A stretch of DNA of 7,483 nt from Paraktedonobacter sp034437695 (GTDB lineage: Bacteria > Chloroflexota > Ktedonobacteria > Ktedonobacterales > Ktedonobacteraceae). This document shows, piece by piece, positions 6,667 through 7,483 of this stretch. The stretch spans positions 1 to 7,483 of the forward strand of contig DAOTTJ010000486.1 of NCBI GenBank assembly GCA_034437695.1, given 5' to 3'. Positions within the stretch are counted from its first letter, which is position 1. Each line of letters begins with the position of its first letter. Made by a program: the position numbers and the translations under genes. Below the pieces are notes generated by a model. It made no database searches, was not told the origin of the DNA, and saw only the letters and a program-made list of their open reading frames with translations.

Positions 6667-7483
6667 ATGACCGAGGATATACTAGCCAACCGCCGCAAAA
6701 GCGAAGAAAAGCGTCTCACTGGCCAGCATGACGTTCTGCTTTCCTATAATCGCAAGGATAAAGAACACGTCAAAAACATTGATCAATTATTGATGGACAA
6801 CGGCATCGCTCCCTGGCGTGACGAGTGGGATATACGCCCCGGTCTTCTCTGGATGCCTGAACTGGAGGAAAAAATTGAGCAGATTAAAGTCGCTGTTATT
6901 TTTGTTGGAAAAGATGGCTTTGGTGCGTGGCAAAAGATGGAACGTTTTGCGCTACTCAGCGAATTTGTAGAACATGGGTGTCTGATTATTCCAGTCATTT
7001 TAGAAGACGCTCCGCCAGATGTGAAGCTTCCTCCTTTTCTCAAAATTATAAATGCAGTTGACTTTCGCCAGAAGGACCCCGATCCACTTTATCAATTGCT
7101 TTTTGGCATCACCGGCAAACACCCCGCCAAAGTATACCGTCCAGGTGTGCTGATCGCCTCGCTTGGAGATTCGCCCGCAGTAGTACCTGCGATGTACGAT
7201 CTACTGACCGAGCAGGGTCTGACACTTGACCGTATTGTGGTCATGTGTCCAAATGATAGAGATGTTCAAGAAGCCTATAAACTGATAAGAGAAACATTTC
7301 CTTACGAAAAGGTATCTATAGAACCTGAACCAATCGACCTTATTACGGACGCCGATAATTGGCAACGGTCCTGTGTGTTTTTAAAACATCTGTACAAGTT
7401 ACTGCTCAACTATGAGAAGCAAGGTGAGTCTGTCTATCTCGCGCTCGCTGGCGGACGTCAGAGTATGGCTGCGCTAATGGCCT
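6667..7483 (+). CDS. TIR-CARF fusion effector (CARF of Cas_NE0113 type), 3' end cut by window
   Basis: 272 residues are visible and the frame is open at the window edge. After a short charged leader, a TIR domain spans about 20-135: HDVLLSYNRKDKE (21-33), a WRDEWDIRPGLLW stretch (50-62), AVIFVGKDGFGAW (76-88), and W88-QKM-E92 followed by RFALL, with IIPVIL (107-112) after it. E92 fits the WxxxE catalytic glutamate of NAD+-cleaving TIRs such as SARM1. From about 157 a CARF domain begins: VLIASLGDSPAVV (161-173), then IVVMCPND, then VYLALAGGRQSM (256-267). The SLGDSPAVV and AGGR-x-SM elements are those of the Cas_NE0113/Csx1_III-U family, which bind cyclic oligoadenylates. Predicted role: Cas10-made signal binds CARF and turns on NADase activity. 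ATG 6667 is the first in-frame start after the in-frame stop at 6649; AAGGA lies 12 nt upstream. It follows the last Cas7 gene by 15 nt, so it is probably cotranscribed, but is more AT-rich. Confidence 0.87.
   Translation, partial: MTEDILANRRKSEEKRLTGQHDVLLSYNRKDKEHVKNIDQLLMDNGIAPWRDEWDIRPGLLWMPELEEKIEQIKVAVIFVGKDGFGAWQKMERFALLSEFVEHGCLIIPVILEDAPPDVKLPPFLKIINAVDFRQKDPDPLYQLLFGITGKHPAKVYRPGVLIASLGDSPAVVPAMYDLLTEQGLTLDRIVVMCPNDRDVQEAYKLIRETFPYEKVSIEPEPIDLITDADNWQRSCVFLKHLYKLLLNYEKQGESVYLALAGGRQSMAALMA

Larger units (their letters stand above)
1..7483 (+). other. Type III-D-like CRISPR-Cas effector operon (partial)
   Basis: Nine co-directional genes with four overlaps and four gaps (33, 25, 1 and 15 nt) form one transcription unit whose ends lie outside the window. 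Csx10 plus a Csx19-like protein plus four distinct Cas7-type genes indicates subtype III-D or a near relative. No internal promoter or terminator hairpin stands out in any gap. Cas10, Cas6, Cas1, Cas2 and the array are not present here. Confidence 0.85.

Noticed and set aside
6654..6667. ATG at 6654 as start of the TIR-CARF gene
   Set aside because: It is in another frame that reaches a stop within about 25 codons. The TIR reading frame starts at 6667.
1..7483. CRISPR repeats, Cas10 or Cas6
   Set aside because: No regularly spaced direct repeats were seen. No GGDD-type palm motif, HD nuclease motif or Cas6 glycine-rich end occurs in any translated gene. Similar short DNA words such as those coding PGSSLKG and IDR reflect shared protein motifs, not repeats.

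Overview
The window is one continuous plus-strand operon of a type III CRISPR-Cas effector module. It is best described as a III-D-like system, because it carries a full-length Csx10 and a Csx19-like protein together with several different single-copy Cas7-type RAMP proteins. Every gene runs in the same direction. Junctions either overlap (4, 4, 1 and 10 nt) or have gaps of 1 to 33 nt, so no stretch of 300 bases lacks a gene. No CRISPR array, tRNA, rRNA, IS element or clear terminator is visible. Cas10, Cas6 and the adaptation genes are absent; Cas10 would be expected upstream, since the first gene is already open at base 1.

Order: Cas7-like RAMP (5'-truncated by the window edge) - Csx10 - two small helical proteins that look like tandem Cas11/Csm2-type small subunits - Cas7-like RAMP - Cas7-like RAMP with a long C-terminal extension - Csx19-like - large Cas7-like RAMP resembling the TIGR03986 group - TIR domain fused to a CARF domain of the Cas_NE0113 type (3'-truncated by the window edge).

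The likely working model combines family knowledge and inference. The four Cas7-like proteins form the crRNA-binding backbone and supply target-RNA cleavage sites. Csx10 would cap the crRNA 5' end in the Cas5 role, the small helical proteins would line the target strand, and Csx19 is an accessory subunit. Target binding would switch on cyclic oligoadenylate synthesis by an off-window Cas10. The last gene would be the signal-activated ancillary effector: its CARF domain senses the second messenger and its TIR domain, which retains a WxxxE glutamate, would hydrolyse NAD+ and stop cell growth.

Organism: a bacterium of moderate GC (roughly mid-50s percent in the cas genes) with good Shine-Dalgarno sites and frequent ATG plus some GTG starts. 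Csx10/Csx19 modules with many separate Cas7 genes are common in Chloroflexota and Cyanobacteria. The base composition and style would fit a Chloroflexota member such as the Ktedonobacteria, but this is a low-confidence inference. The TIR-CARF gene is visibly more AT-rich than the genes before it. The two points most worth following are the TIR-CARF fusion and the tandem pair of Cas11-like genes.
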